From: Limosilactobacillus oris
GTDB taxonomy: Bacteria; Bacillota; Bacilli; Lactobacillales; Lactobacillaceae
Direction of reading: 5' to 3'
Assembly (NCBI RefSeq): GCF_025311495.1
Contig: NZ_CP104398.1
Coordinates: 868,001-932,000 of the forward strand
DNA length: 64,000 nucleotides
Program-made: the position numbers and the translations under genes
Notes under the pieces: model-generated
Databases searched by the model: none
What the model was told of the DNA's origin: nothing
What the model saw: the letters and a program-made list of their open reading frames with translations, nothing else
In this document: positions 50,806 through 61,788 of the stretch, one piece after another
Layout of the letters: each line of letters begins with the position of its first letter
Position numbering within the stretch: the stretch's first letter is position 1

Positions 50806-51222
50806 TTACTTCTTCTTAGGCTTCTTAGTACCGTACTTGGACCGTGATTGCATCCGGCCTTCAACACCAGCAGTATCGAGAGTACCACGGATAACGTGGT
50901 AACGAACCCCTGGCAAGTCCTTAACACGACCACCACGAATTAATACAACGGAGTGTTCTTGGAGGTTGTGACCGATACCTGGAATGTAAGCAGTAACTTC
51001 GATCAGGTTGGACAGACGCACACGGGCGTACTTCCGCAAAGCTGAGTTAGGCTTCTTAGGAGTCATCGTACCGACACGGGTAGCAACCCCACGCTTTTGT
51101 GGAGATGGCGTCTTAACTTCTTCTTTCTTGAAAGTGTTGTAAACATAACCAAGAGCTGGTGACTTTGACTTGCCCTTGTGGCTCTTACGGCCCTTACGTA
51201 CCAATTGGTTAATGGTTGGCAT
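50806..51222 (-). CDS. rpsL: 30S ribosomal protein S12
   Basis: A 138-residue S12 of the decoding centre: [20 protein letters not shown], with [19 protein letters not shown] and the loop [20 protein letters not shown]. The streptomycin-sensitive type residues (Lys in TPKKPNS and Lys in GRVKDLPG) are present, so no resistance mutation is visible. First gene of the str operon. Confidence 0.97.
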   Translation of the reverse strand: MPTINQLVRKGRKSHKGKSKSPALGYVYNTFKKEEVKTPSPQKRGVATRVGTMTPKKPNSALRKYARVRLSNLIEVTAYIPGIGHNLQEHSVVLIRGGRVKDLPGVRYHVIRGTLDTAGVEGRMQSRSKYGTKKPKKK

Positions 51223-51374
51223 AATTTTTCCCCTTCCTTATTTTAAGTCCACACATCCAGGTGGTTCTTTTTGAAGAATAAAAAAACTGCTGGATGATAT
51301 TAGATTGTTGTGCCTTCGTTGACGCATTCGTCTGCCCAACGACAGACACTCGTTGCTAAAAAAGCACCTTAAAT

Positions 51375-51403
51375 AGGGTATCACGCCCCCTAAAGAATGT
51401 CAA
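51375..51403 (-). promoter_or_regulatory. sigma-A promoter of rpsL-rpsG-fusA
   Basis: TTGACA (complement of 51398-51403), 17-bp spacer ending TGA, and TACCCT (complement of 51375-51380), so a weak but extended -10. It gives a leader of about 145 nt with a palindromic ACGAGTGTCTGTCGTTGGGC stretch. Confidence 0.7.
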
Positions 51404-51460
51404 CGAACACAGATAGTTATTTTCTTTTTTTACGTTTATCTATATTAGGAGGTTTTACCC

Positions 51461-52147
51461 ATGCTTAAACTCTACTTTTTCCTTCTTGGCACGATCCTGG
51501 CCTCGTTCGCTGGGCTCGTCGCTTTCCGTCTGGGAGCTGGTCAGTCTCCGTGGTCGCCGGGACGTTCCTATTGCGACCACTGTCAGCATCGGCTCGCGCC
51601 CTGGCAGCTCATCCCCATCTGCGGCTACCTGCTCCAGGGCGGTCGCTGCCGTTACTGTCAGACCCCCTTGCCTATCTTTTACCCCCTCAGCGAACTCCTG
51701 ACCGGTGGAGCCGCGCTGGTACTCTGCCACACCCTCTCCCCTTATTCCGCCGGCATTTTATTGGTGTTGACCAGTCTCGTCTTCCTTGCCAGTACCGACC
51801 ACTTCTACCAGTTTATCTACCCGGCGGCACTAAGCGGGCTTTTCCCGTTAGGACTTCTTTTTCGGGCGGCGTGCCCTGGAGGTTGGTGGCCGGCACTGGT
51901 ATTGTTTGCTATTTTGCTGCTCTTTGTCCTCCTCTTCCGCTCACTTGGCTGGGGAGACTTAGAGTTCCTCACCGTCCTCCTCTTGGCCCTGGGCTGGTAC
52001 CCAACTGCTCTGGTCCTGCTCACCGCCTGTCTCCTGACCATCATCGTTAATTTCCATGCTCCGCCTCCCCGGCACGGCCGCGTCCCCTTCATGCCAGAGT
52101 TAGCCTTCGCCACCGGCATAATTATGCTTGTCATGTCACCAGCATAA
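51461..52147 (+). CDS. comC: type IV prepilin peptidase (ComC/PilD family)
   Basis: A 228-residue aspartic membrane protease that trims and methylates prepilins such as the ComG pseudopilins of the DNA-uptake machine. An N-terminal domain with CxxC pairs (YCDHC about 38-42 and RCRYC about 63-67) is followed by about six helices. The two catalytic Asp are in FLASTDHFYQF (about 112) and LGWGDLEFL (about 167). AGGAGG precedes the ATG. It lies alone on the plus strand, divergent from rpsL; its targets (comG) are not in the window. Confidence 0.9.
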   Translation: MLKLYFFLLGTILASFAGLVAFRLGAGQSPWSPGRSYCDHCQHRLAPWQLIPICGYLLQGGRCRYCQTPLPIFYPLSELLTGGAALVLCHTLSPYSAGILLVLTSLVFLASTDHFYQFIYPAALSGLFPLGLLFRAACPGGWWPALVLFAILLLFVLLFRSLGWGDLEFLTVLLLALGWYPTALVLLTACLLTIIVNFHAPPPRHGRVPFMPELAFATGIIMLVMSPA

Positions 52148-52184
52148 AAAAGCCCTACCATCTGAAAACACCAAATAGTAGAGC
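52146..52184 (-). terminator. terminator of the 52193-53374 membrane protein gene
   Basis: GCTCTACT pairs with GGTAGGGC (two G-U) and is followed by T6 on the minus strand. It lies between convergent genes and touches the comC stop. Confidence 0.65.
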
Positions 52185-52192
52185 CATATCAA

Positions 52193-53374
52193 TTATTTTT
52201 CTGCCAGGGCCGAGTCTTCTTCCACGACTTTCACTAGAAAGAGGTTATGTCCAAAGCGCGACAGGTTTTCAATATTTTGCAAGAGCAGGAGCAGCCAGGA
52301 AAAGGCCAAACCAAATTCCAGCAGTTCAAAGGCCGTCAACGATAGATAATCAGTCAGTTTGAAAATGATGTACTCGATTCCCATCAAAGTCCCCACCGTG
52401 TACGACAGAATCAAGAACTGCCGCGTTATCCCGGGCAGCAGCCACTTAATTGCGGTAATTAAAATCAGAATAATGTAGACCAGCCACATCGAAATCCGGT
52501 CATGAAGAATGTGGTACTGGGGATCATTAGGGAACAGGCCAATCGACGCAATGCAGGCGGACAGGCCATACAGAAGCCACCGCAACACTAGGAGCTGCTT
52601 GCCGTGGAAACGACGCTGGAGGTTAACGAATAAGTAGTCCACCAGCGTTAACATCAATAGTCCCGAGAAAATCAACGTAATATTAAATTGGAAATTGGCC
52701 GAGTTTTGTGCTGTTCCCAGAAAGCTGAAGTTATGCCGCCACCAATCCCGGCTGGAATTAGTCAGCATGGCGAACACCATCCCCCCAATGATCATAATGG
52801 TCAGCAGGTTAGTAATCACTGCCGGCGTTAAGGTCATTGCAAGGTTGATCATTACGTAATTTACTACCGCGAGGACCATGAACACCATGACCGATGAGGT
52901 ATAGATGTCAAAACTGGCGTCCATAAACATTCGTTCTAACAGCCAGAAGGCCGCCGAAAACGAAAAGACTAGGATTAGGCCGGCCGCCACTACAATCGTT
53001 GGCAAATTTCGCCAATATAGTTCCTTGGTCGGTCCGGTTTTATGCAGCTTCGTCCAAATTGCCGTGATGATGAAAATTATCATCCCGCTAATCGTTCCCA
53101 ACAAGGTAGCAGCGTTGGCAATCGAATAATCCTGCCCATTTAAGGCAATTTGGTGAATAGCCTGACTCTTGGTATAGACAAAAAAGATGACCATCATCAA
53201 GAATGCCGGAACCGTATACAGCCAGATGTTAATTTGCGGCAGCTGTTCCGCCACACCGGTCGGCCGCATATTCAGCTGTTTATGCTCCACACTCAAAGCT
53301 AACTCTTCTCCCGCGTGAATTTCCGTCTCCCGCAAGGCGTCGGCCGGGATTTCAATTTTATACTTAGTAGCCAC
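52193..53374 (-). CDS. multi-pass membrane protein with AbrB-like N-terminus (DUF998-like)
   Basis: A 393-residue protein. Residues 1-35 (MATKYKIEIPADALRETEIH, then GEELALSV) resemble the swapped-hairpin start of AbrB/MazE proteins. They are followed by about ten membrane helices from residue 47 onward. The centre has NSSRDWWRHNFSFLGTAQNS and GLFPNDPQYHILHDRISMW, which recall DUF998/Frag1-like membrane families. The fold call is low confidence. GTG start with AAAGGGG upstream. The gene lies between rpoC and comC. Function unknown; a soluble DNA- or partner-binding head on a membrane body is one possibility. Confidence 0.7.
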   Translation of the reverse strand: MATKYKIEIPADALRETEIHAGEELALSVEHKQLNMRPTGVAEQLPQINIWLYTVPAFLMMVIFFVYTKSQAIHQIALNGQDYSIANAATLLGTISGMIIFIITAIWTKLHKTGPTKELYWRNLPTIVVAAGLILVFSFSAAFWLLERMFMDASFDIYTSSVMVFMVLAVVNYVMINLAMTLTPAVITNLLTIMIIGGMVFAMLTNSSRDWWRHNFSFLGTAQNSANFQFNITLIFSGLLMLTLVDYLFVNLQRRFHGKQLLVLRWLLYGLSACIASIGLFPNDPQYHILHDRISMWLVYIILILITAIKWLLPGITRQFLILSYTVGTLMGIEYIIFKLTDYLSLTAFELLEFGLAFSWLLLLLQNIENLSRFGHNLFLVKVVEEDSALAEK

Positions 53375-53392
53375 TTTTCCCCTTCTTTCTAT

Positions 53393-53442
53393 AAAAAAAG
53401 GAGTGGGACAGAACTAGCTTGCCTAGTTCGTTGTCCCACTCC
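53393..53442 (-). terminator. rpoBC terminator, full copy of the GGAGTGGGACAGAACTAG repeat
   Basis: Nested stem: GGAGTGGGACA (53400-53410) with TGTCCCACTCC (53432-53442), enclosing GAACTAG/CTAGTTC. T7 follows on the minus strand. It is about 115 nt after rpoC and just before the next gene's start. Confidence 0.9.
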
Positions 53443-53498
53443 CACAAAGATGGCTAGGTTAGTCAAAGACTGATTCCTCAGCATTTGGCCTGCCAACC

Positions 53499-53514
53499 AC
53501 TGCTGCACAGCAGT
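53499..53514. repeat. small perfect hairpin in the rpoC 3' region
   Basis: ACTGCTG-CA-CAGCAGT. Part of the 110-nt region between rpoC and its terminator, together with GATGGCTA that also follows the copy at 21562. Confidence 0.5.
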
Positions 53515-53557
53515 TGAGCAGCTGACTTAATTTCCAGCCCCTTTTAATTAATCACCA

Positions 53558-56500
53558 TTAGTTTTGCTTGTCTTCTTCCTTCATCTTGGCCTCAAGGTCC
53601 TTGATGGAGTAAGCAGCAACACTGACTTCTTTAGGCTTAATGTTCCGGTAAGTGCCCATCCCAGTACCAGCTGGAATAATCTTACCAATGATAACATTTT
53701 CCTTCAAACCAACTAATGGGTCGTTCTTGCCCCGAATAGCGGCATCCGTCAATACCCGCGTCGTTTCCTGGAAGGATGCGGCAGACAGGAAACTGTTAGT
53801 TTCAAGCGCTGCCTTCGTGATTCCGAGGATAACCGGCCGAGCAGTAGCTGGAATACCACCAGCATACAGGGTGGACTTGTTAGCGTCACGGAACTGGCTG
53901 ATGTCCATCAGTTCACCTGGCAGGAGGTCAGTATCACCTGGATCCATGACCCGAACCTTCCGCATCATCTGGCGAATCATGATTTCAACGTGCTTATCCA
54001 GCAAGTCAATCCCCTGCATCCGGTAAACACCCTGAACTTGTGCCAGCAGGTAGGTTTCGGTGGACAGAACATCACGAACTTGGATCAATTCCTTTGGATC
54101 GATGGACCCTTCGTTCAGTGCCGTTCCCCGGTGGATGAAGTCGCCTTCCGCAACCCGCATCCGGGCTGTAATTGGCAGGGTGTAAGTCCGCGTGTCAGTT
54201 TCACCCTTAACAGTAACGTCCTTAGTCCGTTCTGCCGGGTTTTCTTCGATGGAAACCACTTCACCAGTTACTTCAGTAATGGTTGCACGTCCCTTAGGGT
54301 TACGTGCTTCCACAATTTCTTGCACACGAGGAAGCCCCTGGGTAATATCTTCGTTTCCAGCAACACCACCAGTGTGGAAGTTCCGTAGAGTCAGCTGGGT
54401 ACCTGGTTCACCGATAGATTGAGCGGCCACAGTACCAACAGCTTCACCGGCTTCTACCCGGTCACCAGTAGCGGCGTTCCGGCCGTAGCAGCGTTCGCAG
54501 ACACCATGTTCAGTGTTGCAAGTAAAGGCTGAGCGAATAGTAACCTTCTTCACACCGGCATCAACGATCTTTTGAGCCATTGCTTCGTCAATCAGGACAT
54601 TCTTGCCCACAATCTTCTCACCAGTTTGGGGATCAAAGACAGACTTCATTGTGTAACGACCCATAATCCGGTCGTACAGTGGTTCAATCATTTCGTTACC
54701 GTTGGTGATTGCCGTTACTTCCAGGCCACGGTCAGTACCACAGTCCTTTTCACGCACAACTACGTCCTGGGCAACGTCGACCAGCCGCCGGGTCAGGTAA
54801 CCTGAGTTGGCGGTCTTCAGGGCGGTATCAGTCATCCCCTTACGAGCACCGTGGGAGGACAGGAACATTTCCAGCACGGAAAGTCCTTCGTAGAAGTTAG
54901 ACAGAACTGGCAATTCCATAATCTTACCGTTTGGTGAAGCCATCAAACCACGCATCCCGGCCAGCTGGGTAAAGTTAGAAATGTTACCACGCGCACCGGA
55001 ATCGGACATCATGTTGATTGGGTTATGAATGTCCATGTGTTCGATCAGCTTGTCCTGCACTTCATCCTTAGCGTCGTTCCAGGCGCCAATTACCCGTTCG
55101 TACCGTTCGTCATCAGTAATCAGCCCCCGACGGAACTGCTTGCTGATCAAGGCAACCTGTTTCCGGGCCTTCTGAATGATTTCCGGCTTTTCCGGTAAGT
55201 CGTGGATATCGGACATCGCGGTCGTCAGACCAGAGATCGTTGATTCGTAGTAACCGAGGTCCTTGATCCGGTCCAGGAATTCAGAAGTCTTTGTAACCTT
55301 GTATTGCTTGTAAACTTCCGCAATTAGGTCAGACAGGAAGCCCTTCTTGAATGGTGGAACCAATGGCGCATTTTCTAGGTATTCATGAATGTCTTGACCA
55401 GGTTCCAAGAAGAAGCGTTCGTCAACACCATCGTGAATGTTGGCGTCTGTTGGTTCGTTAATGTAGGCAAAATCCTTTGGCATGATCCGGTTGAAGAGGA
55501 GCTTACCAACGGAGGTTACCATAATCTTCTTGCGTTGTTCATCGGTAAACGGCTTGTCAGGGAATGATGATGCTTGGACACCGACCCGAGTCTGCAGGGA
55601 AACATAACCATTCTTGTAGGCCATTTCGGCTTCATCGGTGTCGTTGAAGATCATCCCTTCACCTTCACGCCCCTTATCTTCAGTCGTCATGTAGTAGTTA
55701 CCGATAACCATATCCTGAGATGGGGAAACGATTGGTTCACCGTCACGAGGACTCAGAATGTGGGAAGCAGCCAGCATCAGCAGACGGGCTTCCGCCTGAG
55801 CTTCATTAGACAACGGAACGTGGATAGCCATCTGGTCACCATCAAAGTCGGCGTTGTAAGCGGTACATACCAATGGGTGGAGCCGCATGGACTTACCAGA
55901 AACCAGAATTGGTTCGAAGGCTTGGATCCCCAACCGGTGCAGGGTAGGTGCCCGGTTCAGCAATACTGGGTGTTCCTTAATGACATCTTCCAATACATCA
56001 AAGACGTCGTCGTCCCGGCGGTCAATCTTCCGCTTGGCAGCCTTCACGTTGGCTGACAGGCCCCGCTTAACCAGTTCGTGCATGATGAAAGGCTTAAACA
56101 ATTCCAAAGCCATTGGAACTGGCAGCCCCATTTGGTTCATCTTGAGGGATGGACCAACATCAATAACGGAACGGCCAGAGTAGTCAACCCGCTTACCAAG
56201 CAGGTTCTGACGGAACCGTCCCTGCTTACCCTTGAGCAGGTGTGACAGGGACTTCAACGGACGGTTACCAGGACCAGCTACTGGACGACCCCGCCGACCG
56301 TTATCGATCAAGGCATCAACAGCTTCCTGCAACATCCGCTTTTCGTTTTGCACGATGATTCCAGGTGCCTGCAGCTTCAAGAGCCGCTTCAACCGGTTGT
56401 TACGGTTAATTACCCGCCGGTACAAATCGTTCAGATCGGAAGTGGCAAACCGGCCACCTTCAAGCTGAACCATTGGCCGCAAGTCCGGTGGCATTACCGG

Positions 56501-57193
56501 AATAACGTCCATGACCATCCACTCAGGCTTATTGCCGGACTTGAGGAAGGCTTCCAAAATGTCCAAGCGCCGGATAGCCCGCGTCCGCTTTTGACCGGTA
56601 GCTTCTTTCAGCTCTTCCTTTAGTTCAGCAGCTTCCTTTTGCAGGTCTACGTCTGCCAAGAGTTTCTTAATGGCAGCAGCACCCATTTCAGCAGTGAAGC
56701 GGTCGCCAAATTCAGCCTTCTTGTCCCGGTATTCTGCTTCGGACAACAGTTGCTTCTTTTCCAACGGCGTGTCGCCTGAGTCAAGAACAACGTAGGACGC
56801 GAAGTAAATGACTTCTTCCAGGGAACGAGGACTCATATCGAGGACCAAGCCCATCCGACTAGGAATCCCCTTGAAGTACCAGATGTGGGAAACTGGTGCG
56901 GCTAATTCGATATGGCCCATCCGTTCACGACGAACCTTAGAACTGGTGACTTCAACACCACAGCGGTCACAAACTCGGCCCTTGTAGCGAACCCGCTTGT
57001 ACTTACCACAAGCACACTCGTAGTCCTTAGTTGGGCCAAAGATTCGCTCATCAAACAGACCCTGCTTTTCTGGCTTCAGTGTCCGGTAGTTGATGGTTTC
57101 CGGCTTCTTTACTTCACCGTATGACCAGCTCCGGATCTTATCTGGGGAAGCCAGACCGATCTGCATGCTTTCAAATTTATTGACATCAATCAA
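53558..57193 (-). CDS. rpoC: DNA-directed RNA polymerase subunit beta'
   Basis: A 1211-residue beta' subunit. N-terminal zinc finger [20 protein letters not shown] (about 60-80), lid/clamp, the catalytic [15 protein letters not shown] (about 455), bridge helix and trigger loop around [18 protein letters not shown] (about 915), and a second zinc site [17 protein letters not shown] start at 57193 with AAGGAGGA 8 nt upstream; 53 nt after rpoB. Length matches lactobacilli. Confidence 0.98.
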   Translation of the reverse strand: MIDVNKFESMQIGLASPDKIRSWSYGEVKKPETINYRTLKPEKQGLFDERIFGPTKDYECACGKYKRVRYKGRVCDRCGVEVTSSKVRRERMGHIELAAPVSHIWYFKGIPSRMGLVLDMSPRSLEEVIYFASYVVLDSGDTPLEKKQLLSEAEYRDKKAEFGDRFTAEMGAAAIKKLLADVDLQKEAAELKEELKEATGQKRTRAIRRLDILEAFLKSGNKPEWMVMDVIPVMPPDLRPMVQLEGGRFATSDLNDLYRRVINRNNRLKRLLKLQAPGIIVQNEKRMLQEAVDALIDNGRRGRPVAGPGNRPLKSLSHLLKGKQGRFRQNLLGKRVDYSGRSVIDVGPSLKMNQMGLPVPMALELFKPFIMHELVKRGLSANVKAAKRKIDRRDDDVFDVLEDVIKEHPVLLNRAPTLHRLGIQAFEPILVSGKSMRLHPLVCTAYNADFDGDQMAIHVPLSNEAQAEARLLMLAASHILSPRDGEPIVSPSQDMVIGNYYMTTEDKGREGEGMIFNDTDEAEMAYKNGYVSLQTRVGVQASSFPDKPFTDEQRKKIMVTSVGKLLFNRIMPKDFAYINEPTDANIHDGVDERFFLEPGQDIHEYLENAPLVPPFKKGFLSDLIAEVYKQYKVTKTSEFLDRIKDLGYYESTISGLTTAMSDIHDLPEKPEIIQKARKQVALISKQFRRGLITDDERYERVIGAWNDAKDEVQDKLIEHMDIHNPINMMSDSGARGNISNFTQLAGMRGLMASPNGKIMELPVLSNFYEGLSVLEMFLSSHGARKGMTDTALKTANSGYLTRRLVDVAQDVVVREKDCGTDRGLEVTAITNGNEMIEPLYDRIMGRYTMKSVFDPQTGEKIVGKNVLIDEAMAQKIVDAGVKKVTIRSAFTCNTEHGVCERCYGRNAATGDRVEAGEAVGTVAAQSIGEPGTQLTLRNFHTGGVAGNEDITQGLPRVQEIVEARNPKGRATITEVTGEVVSIEENPAERTKDVTVKGETDTRTYTLPITARMRVAEGDFIHRGTALNEGSIDPKELIQVRDVLSTETYLLAQVQGVYRMQGIDLLDKHVEIMIRQMMRKVRVMDPGDTDLLPGELMDISQFRDANKSTLYAGGIPATARPVILGITKAALETNSFLSAASFQETTRVLTDAAIRGKNDPLVGLKENVIIGKIIPAGTGMGTYRNIKPKEVSVAAYSIKDLEAKMKEEDKQN

Positions 57194-57246
57194 AGGATGT
57201 TCCTCCTTATTTCTTAGTACATGAGTGAAGAACTATATCTTAAATC

Positions 57247-60200
57247 CTACTTAGCATTATCTTCGGTGGAAGATGACGAAGCGGTCTTACCCTTGCCATC
57301 CGCACTGTGCTGTTCAGCATACTTAGCAAGAGCGTCAACGCTAACAACTTCGGCGTCATCCTCATCCATGTTCTTCAATTGAACTTCCTTTTGGTTGCCA
57401 TCGAGAACCTTCATGTCCAGGCCAAGTGCTTGTAATTCCTTGACTAGAACCCGGAATGATTCTGGAACACCTGGCTTTGGAATTGATTCACCGTTGATGA
57501 TGGCATCGTAAGTCCGAACACGACCAACGGTATCATCGGACTTGTAAGTCAGGATTTCTTGAAGGGTGTAGGCAGCACCATATGCTTCAAGAGCCCAAAC
57601 TTCCATTTCACCGAACCGCTGACCACCGAATTGGGCCTTCCCACCAAGTGGTTGTTGGGTAACCAGTGAGTAAGGACCAGTGGACCGAGCGTGAATCTTA
57701 TCATCGACCATGTGTGCCAGCTTCAGGTAGTGCATGGAACCAACGGCAATCCGGTTTTCAAATGGTTCACCAGTTCGACCATCGTAGAGGATTGTCTTCC
57801 CGTCTTCTGGAAAGCCAGCTTCCCGCACGGCATCCCAAACATCCTTGTCGGTTGCCCCATCAAAGACTGGAGTAGCCATGTGGATGCCTAAGCGCTTAGC
57901 AGCCATCCCCAGGTGCAATTCCAGCAGCTGACCAATATTCATACGACTTGGCACACCCATTGGGCTCAGCATGATGTCGATTGGTGTTCCGTCTGGCATG
58001 TATGGCATATCTTCTTCAGGGATAACGATAGAAACGGTCCCCTTGTTACCGTGCCGACCAGACATCTTGTCACCGACCTGGATCTTCCGCTTTTGAGCGA
58101 TGTAAACCCGAACCATGGTGTTCACACCTGGTGACAATTCATCCCCGTTTTCTCGGGTAAAGATCTTAACGTCCTGGACAATTCCGCCGCCACCGTGAGG
58201 AACACGGAGGGAAGTGTCACGAACTTCACGGGACTTTTCACCAAAGATGGCGTGCAGCAGCCGTTCTTCGGCTGACAGTTCCGTCATTCCCTTTGGCGTA
58301 ACCTTACCAACCAGGATATCACCATCGTGAACTTCGGCCCCAACGCGGACAATCCCGTCCTCGTCCAAGTCCTTCAATGCGTCATCCCCGACGTTTGGAA
58401 TTTCACGGGTCATTTCTTCAGGCCCCAGCTTCGTCTCACGAGCTTCTGACTCGTAAGATTCGATGTGGATAGACGTGTAAACGTCATCCTTAACCAGCCG
58501 TTCGTTGATGGCAATGGCATCTTCGAAGTTGTAACCCTGCCAAGTCATGAAGGCAATCAGTGGGTTTTGACCTAATGCCAATTCCCCTTCTTCCATGGAT
58601 GGACCATCAGCGAGGACGTCATCGCCATCCACGTGTTCGCCAATCTTAACGATCGGACGCTGGTTGTAGTTCTTACCACCGTTAGAACGACGGAACTTCA
58701 TCAGCCTGTAAGTGTCTAATGAACCATCGTCTTCACGAACACGAACTTCACGTGCGTCAACATATTCAACGGTACCAGGCTTCTTAGCAATCAAGGCCAC
58801 CCCAGAGTCGTGAGCTGCTTTGTAGTCAATACCGGTACTTACCAGTGGTGCGTGTGGGTTGATCAACGGAACAGCTTGCCGCTGCATGTTGGCACCCATC
58901 AGCGCACGGTTAGAGTCATCGTTTTCAAGGAATGGAATACATGCGGAAGCAACGGAAACAACTTGTTTTGGTGAAACGTCCATGTAGTCGACGTTTTCAA
59001 CACTGGTTTCAATGTAGTCATCCTTGTCACGAGCCATAACCTCATCATCAACAAAGGAGCCATCGTCATTCAACGGTGAGTTTGCCTGGGCGATGATGAA
59101 GTTATCTTCTTCGTCGGCCGTCAGGTAGTCGATCTTGTCGGTTACCTTGTGGTCCTTCCAGGATACACGACGGTATGGCGTTTCAATAAAACCATACTTG
59201 TTAACACGAGCGTATGAGGAAAGACTGTTGATCAGACCGATGTTTGGCCCTTCAGGCGTTTCAATCGGGCACATCCGGCCATAGTGGGTATAGTGCACGT
59301 CGCGAACTTCGTAGCCAGCCCGGTCACGGGTCAAACCACCAGGACCAAGGGCTGACAGACGACGCTTGTGGGTCAATTCACCCAGTGGGTTGGTTTGGTC
59401 CATGAACTGGGACAGTTGGGAGGAACCAAAGAATTCCTTGATGGAAGCAACCACTGGCCGAATGTTGATCAATTGTTGCGGTGTTACCGTGTCAGGATCC
59501 TGAATGGACATCCGTTCACGAACGACCCGTTCCATCCGGGCAAGCCCGATCCGGAACTGGTTTTGCAGCAATTCACCCACGGAACGAATCCGCCGGTTAC
59601 CCAGGTGGTCGATATCATCGGTGTTGCCGATTCCTTCTTGCAGGTTGAAGAAGTAGTTCAGGGAAGCAAGAATATCAGCTGGTTCGATGTGCTTGTACTC
59701 CAATGGAATGTGACCATTACCAATAATCGGCACAACCCGGTCTGGGTCATTCTTGGAGTAAACCAAAATCTTTTGCAGTTTTACTGGTTCCGTTACTACC
59801 GCTTCGTCGGATGGCGTGTAGGTAACCATCTTGAAGTCATCACGGTCCAGGTATGGTTCCAGCTTCTTCAGGGTTTCCTTATCAACGGTATCACCCTTTT
59901 GTGCCAACACTTCACCAGTATCTGGGTCAGCTAACGTTTCCGCCAGGGTCTGACCAAGTAGCCGGTACTTCAGCATCAGCTTCTTGTTAGTCTTGTAACG
60001 ACCAACTGGAGCCATGTCGTAGCGCTTCGGATCAAAGAACCGTGCCGTCAGCAGGTTCCGCGCTGAATCAGCGGTCTTTGGTTCACCTGGACGCAGCCGT
60101 TCGTAGATGTCCTTCAACGCCTCCTCAACCCGGGAGTCTTCGGCGTTCTTGTGAACGTCCTTATCCAGGGTCAGGGACAGGGTTTCACTGTCGCCACCAA

Positions 60201-60831
60201 ACATATCAATGATTTCATCGTCGGAGCCGAAACCAAGGGCCCGAACTAATTCAGTCATTGGCAGCTTCCGAGTCCGGTCAATCCGGACGTACGAAATGTT
60301 CTTGGCGTCAGTTTCGTATTCCAGCCAAGCACCACGGTTAGGAATAAAGGTAGCGCCATAGCTTGGCCGACCATTCTTATCGGCTTCTTCATTGTAGTAG
60401 ACACCTGGTGAACGAACTAATTGGGAAACAATTACCCGTTCGGCACCATTAATAATGAAGGTTCCCTGGTCAGTCATCAGTGGAAAGTCACCGAAGAAGA
60501 CGTCCTGGGACTTGATTTCCCCAGTTTCGTGGTTGGTTAACCGTAACGTAACGTGAAGTGGTGCTGAGTAGTTCGCATCATGCTCACGTGCTTCATCAAC
60601 AGTGTACTTCGGTTCTAAAAGTTGATAGTCCACGAATTCCAAAGAGAGCTTTCCTTGGAAATCGTCAATCGGCATAATATCATCAAACATTTCCCGCAAA
60701 CCTTTGTCCATAAACCAATTGTAAGAATCGGTCTGGATTTCAATCAGGTTTGGCAACTCGAGAACTTCTTTAATTCGGGAGTAGCTACGACGGGTACGGT
60801 GCTTACCGTATTTTACTAAATGTCCGGCCAA
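57247..60831 (-). CDS. rpoB: DNA-directed RNA polymerase subunit beta
   Basis: A 1194-residue beta subunit. Marks include [20 protein letters not shown] at the start, the rifampicin region [20 protein letters not shown] then [11 protein letters not shown], and near the C-terminus [20 protein letters not shown]. The residues usually changed in rifampicin resistance look wild type. I use the TTG at 60831, 8 nt after AGAGG; the GTG at 60840 abuts that site. The leader holds a terminator-like hairpin. Confidence 0.97.
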   Translation of the reverse strand: MAGHLVKYGKHRTRRSYSRIKEVLELPNLIEIQTDSYNWFMDKGLREMFDDIMPIDDFQGKLSLEFVDYQLLEPKYTVDEAREHDANYSAPLHVTLRLTNHETGEIKSQDVFFGDFPLMTDQGTFIINGAERVIVSQLVRSPGVYYNEEADKNGRPSYGATFIPNRGAWLEYETDAKNISYVRIDRTRKLPMTELVRALGFGSDDEIIDMFGGDSETLSLTLDKDVHKNAEDSRVEEALKDIYERLRPGEPKTADSARNLLTARFFDPKRYDMAPVGRYKTNKKLMLKYRLLGQTLAETLADPDTGEVLAQKGDTVDKETLKKLEPYLDRDDFKMVTYTPSDEAVVTEPVKLQKILVYSKNDPDRVVPIIGNGHIPLEYKHIEPADILASLNYFFNLQEGIGNTDDIDHLGNRRIRSVGELLQNQFRIGLARMERVVRERMSIQDPDTVTPQQLINIRPVVASIKEFFGSSQLSQFMDQTNPLGELTHKRRLSALGPGGLTRDRAGYEVRDVHYTHYGRMCPIETPEGPNIGLINSLSSYARVNKYGFIETPYRRVSWKDHKVTDKIDYLTADEEDNFIIAQANSPLNDDGSFVDDEVMARDKDDYIETSVENVDYMDVSPKQVVSVASACIPFLENDDSNRALMGANMQRQAVPLINPHAPLVSTGIDYKAAHDSGVALIAKKPGTVEYVDAREVRVREDDGSLDTYRLMKFRRSNGGKNYNQRPIVKIGEHVDGDDVLADGPSMEEGELALGQNPLIAFMTWQGYNFEDAIAINERLVKDDVYTSIHIESYESEARETKLGPEEMTREIPNVGDDALKDLDEDGIVRVGAEVHDGDILVGKVTPKGMTELSAEERLLHAIFGEKSREVRDTSLRVPHGGGGIVQDVKIFTRENGDELSPGVNTMVRVYIAQKRKIQVGDKMSGRHGNKGTVSIVIPEEDMPYMPDGTPIDIMLSPMGVPSRMNIGQLLELHLGMAAKRLGIHMATPVFDGATDKDVWDAVREAGFPEDGKTILYDGRTGEPFENRIAVGSMHYLKLAHMVDDKIHARSTGPYSLVTQQPLGGKAQFGGQRFGEMEVWALEAYGAAYTLQEILTYKSDDTVGRVRTYDAIINGESIPKPGVPESFRVLVKELQALGLDMKVLDGNQKEVQLKNMDEDDAEVVSVDALAKYAEQHSADGKGKTASSSSTEDNAK

Positions 60832-60915
60832 ACTGTTCACCTCTCTAATTTGTTGGGTGGGTTCATTTAAATGTTACATTTTGATTACAATTTAACCAAA
60901 ACCCGCATTTTGGGC

Positions 60916-60952
60916 AAAAAAAATCCAAAAACAGTATTGGGACTGTCTTTGG
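60916..60952 (-). promoter_or_regulatory. terminator-like hairpin in the rpoB leader (candidate attenuator)
   Basis: On the minus strand, CCAAAGACAGT-CCCAAT-ACTGTTTTTGG has 10 of 11 stem pairs and is followed by ATTTTTTTT. It lies about 60 nt after the predicted start of transcription and 85 nt before rpoB. Downstream GGTTTTGGTT could pair with the upstream AACCAAA arm, giving an alternative fold. Transcription must pass it to express rpoBC. Confidence 0.7.
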
Positions 60953-61020
60953 TTTTATTGCAGAACCCGATGGACAATAGATCACCAGGTTCAAATGAAC
61001 TCACAATTACATACTTTATT

Positions 61021-61049
61021 AGTATAGTTGAAGCAATTGCGAATGTCAA
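61021..61049 (-). promoter_or_regulatory. sigma-A promoter of rpoB-rpoC
   Basis: TTGACA (complement of 61044-61049), 17-bp spacer, TATACT (complement of 61021-61026): near consensus. It lies immediately behind the tetR stop. Confidence 0.88.
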
Positions 61050-61059
61050 TAATTAAGTT

Positions 61060-61656
61060 TTACTTTCCCCGCTTTGCCAGGCCATTAATGATGCAGTCAA
61101 GAATCAGCTGGTCACGCTCGTCGTCAGAAATGGAGTGTCCACCGATGAGCTGGTAGGTCCCAAAAAGTGGCGACAGGCTCGCCAAGAACAATTCCGCCGC
61201 TTCCTTAGGCAACAAATCTGGACGCAGCTTCACGGACGGTTGCTTAAAGTAATCGCTGATTGGTTCCAAGTAGTCCATGGTGAAAATAATGTTGAGCTTT
61301 TGCTGTGAACTCTTTGAAAGGAGGAGCATCGTCTGCCGGTACTGGTCGTAAATACTCAGTGGGTGGTGCTTCTTGAGAATCTTAACGATTTCTAACAACT
61401 GTTCTTCCGACGCTAGGTCGTGCTTCCGTATCACTTTGTTGATTTCCTGGCGAATCTTTCCTGATAGCTTGTTCATCACGTCCAGGTATAAGACTTCCTT
61501 GTCGCTAAAGTGGTGGTATAGCGCCGGCTGGGTGATTCCAATCTGCTTGGCGATATCCCGGGTTGAGGTTTCACCAAATCCTTTTTGCAAGAATAACTTT
61601 GTAGCCGTCTTGATAATCGCCTGACGAGTTTTTTCTAATTGTTCTGCTCGTTTCAT
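61060..61656 (-). CDS. TetR-family transcriptional regulator
   Basis: A 198-residue regulator. The N-terminal HTH reads ETSTRDIAKQIGITQPALYH (about 29-48), with HHFSDKEVLYLDV following, the classic TetR_N signature. The C-terminal ligand domain is unassigned. ATG start with GAGGAGGA upstream and its own promoter at 61690-61719. It sits between clpC and rpoB and its target is unknown; no obvious efflux gene is adjacent. Confidence 0.88.
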   Translation of the reverse strand: MKRAEQLEKTRQAIIKTATKLFLQKGFGETSTRDIAKQIGITQPALYHHFSDKEVLYLDVMNKLSGKIRQEINKVIRKHDLASEEQLLEIVKILKKHHPLSIYDQYRQTMLLLSKSSQQKLNIIFTMDYLEPISDYFKQPSVKLRPDLLPKEAAELFLASLSPLFGTYQLIGGHSISDDERDQLILDCIINGLAKRGK

Positions 61657-61689
61657 TAACTAACTTCCTCCTCAAATTGGCTAACCTCT

Positions 61690-61719
61690 ATTATAGGACT
61701 AATATTTATCACAAGACAA
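61690..61719 (-). promoter_or_regulatory. promoter of the tetR gene
   Basis: TTGTCT (complement of 61714-61719), 18-bp spacer, TATAAT (complement of 61690-61695). Confidence 0.65.
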
Positions 61720-61736
61720 CCGCTGAATAGGCCAAA

Positions 61737-61778
61737 ATAGCGCTAAATTCGTTTTTCTATTGTCGAATTCAGCGCTAT
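61737..61778 (-). terminator. clpC terminator
   Basis: 15-bp stem ATAGCGCTGAATTCG with its complement (one G-U), arms 61764-61778 and 61737-61751, then TTTT on the minus strand, 11 nt after clpC. Confidence 0.85.
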
Positions 61779-61788
61779 CTGCTAGACA

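Noticed and set aside
59368-59934. 188-codon plus-strand frame inside rpoB
   Set aside because: Antisense shadow; composition mirrors rpoB codon bias.
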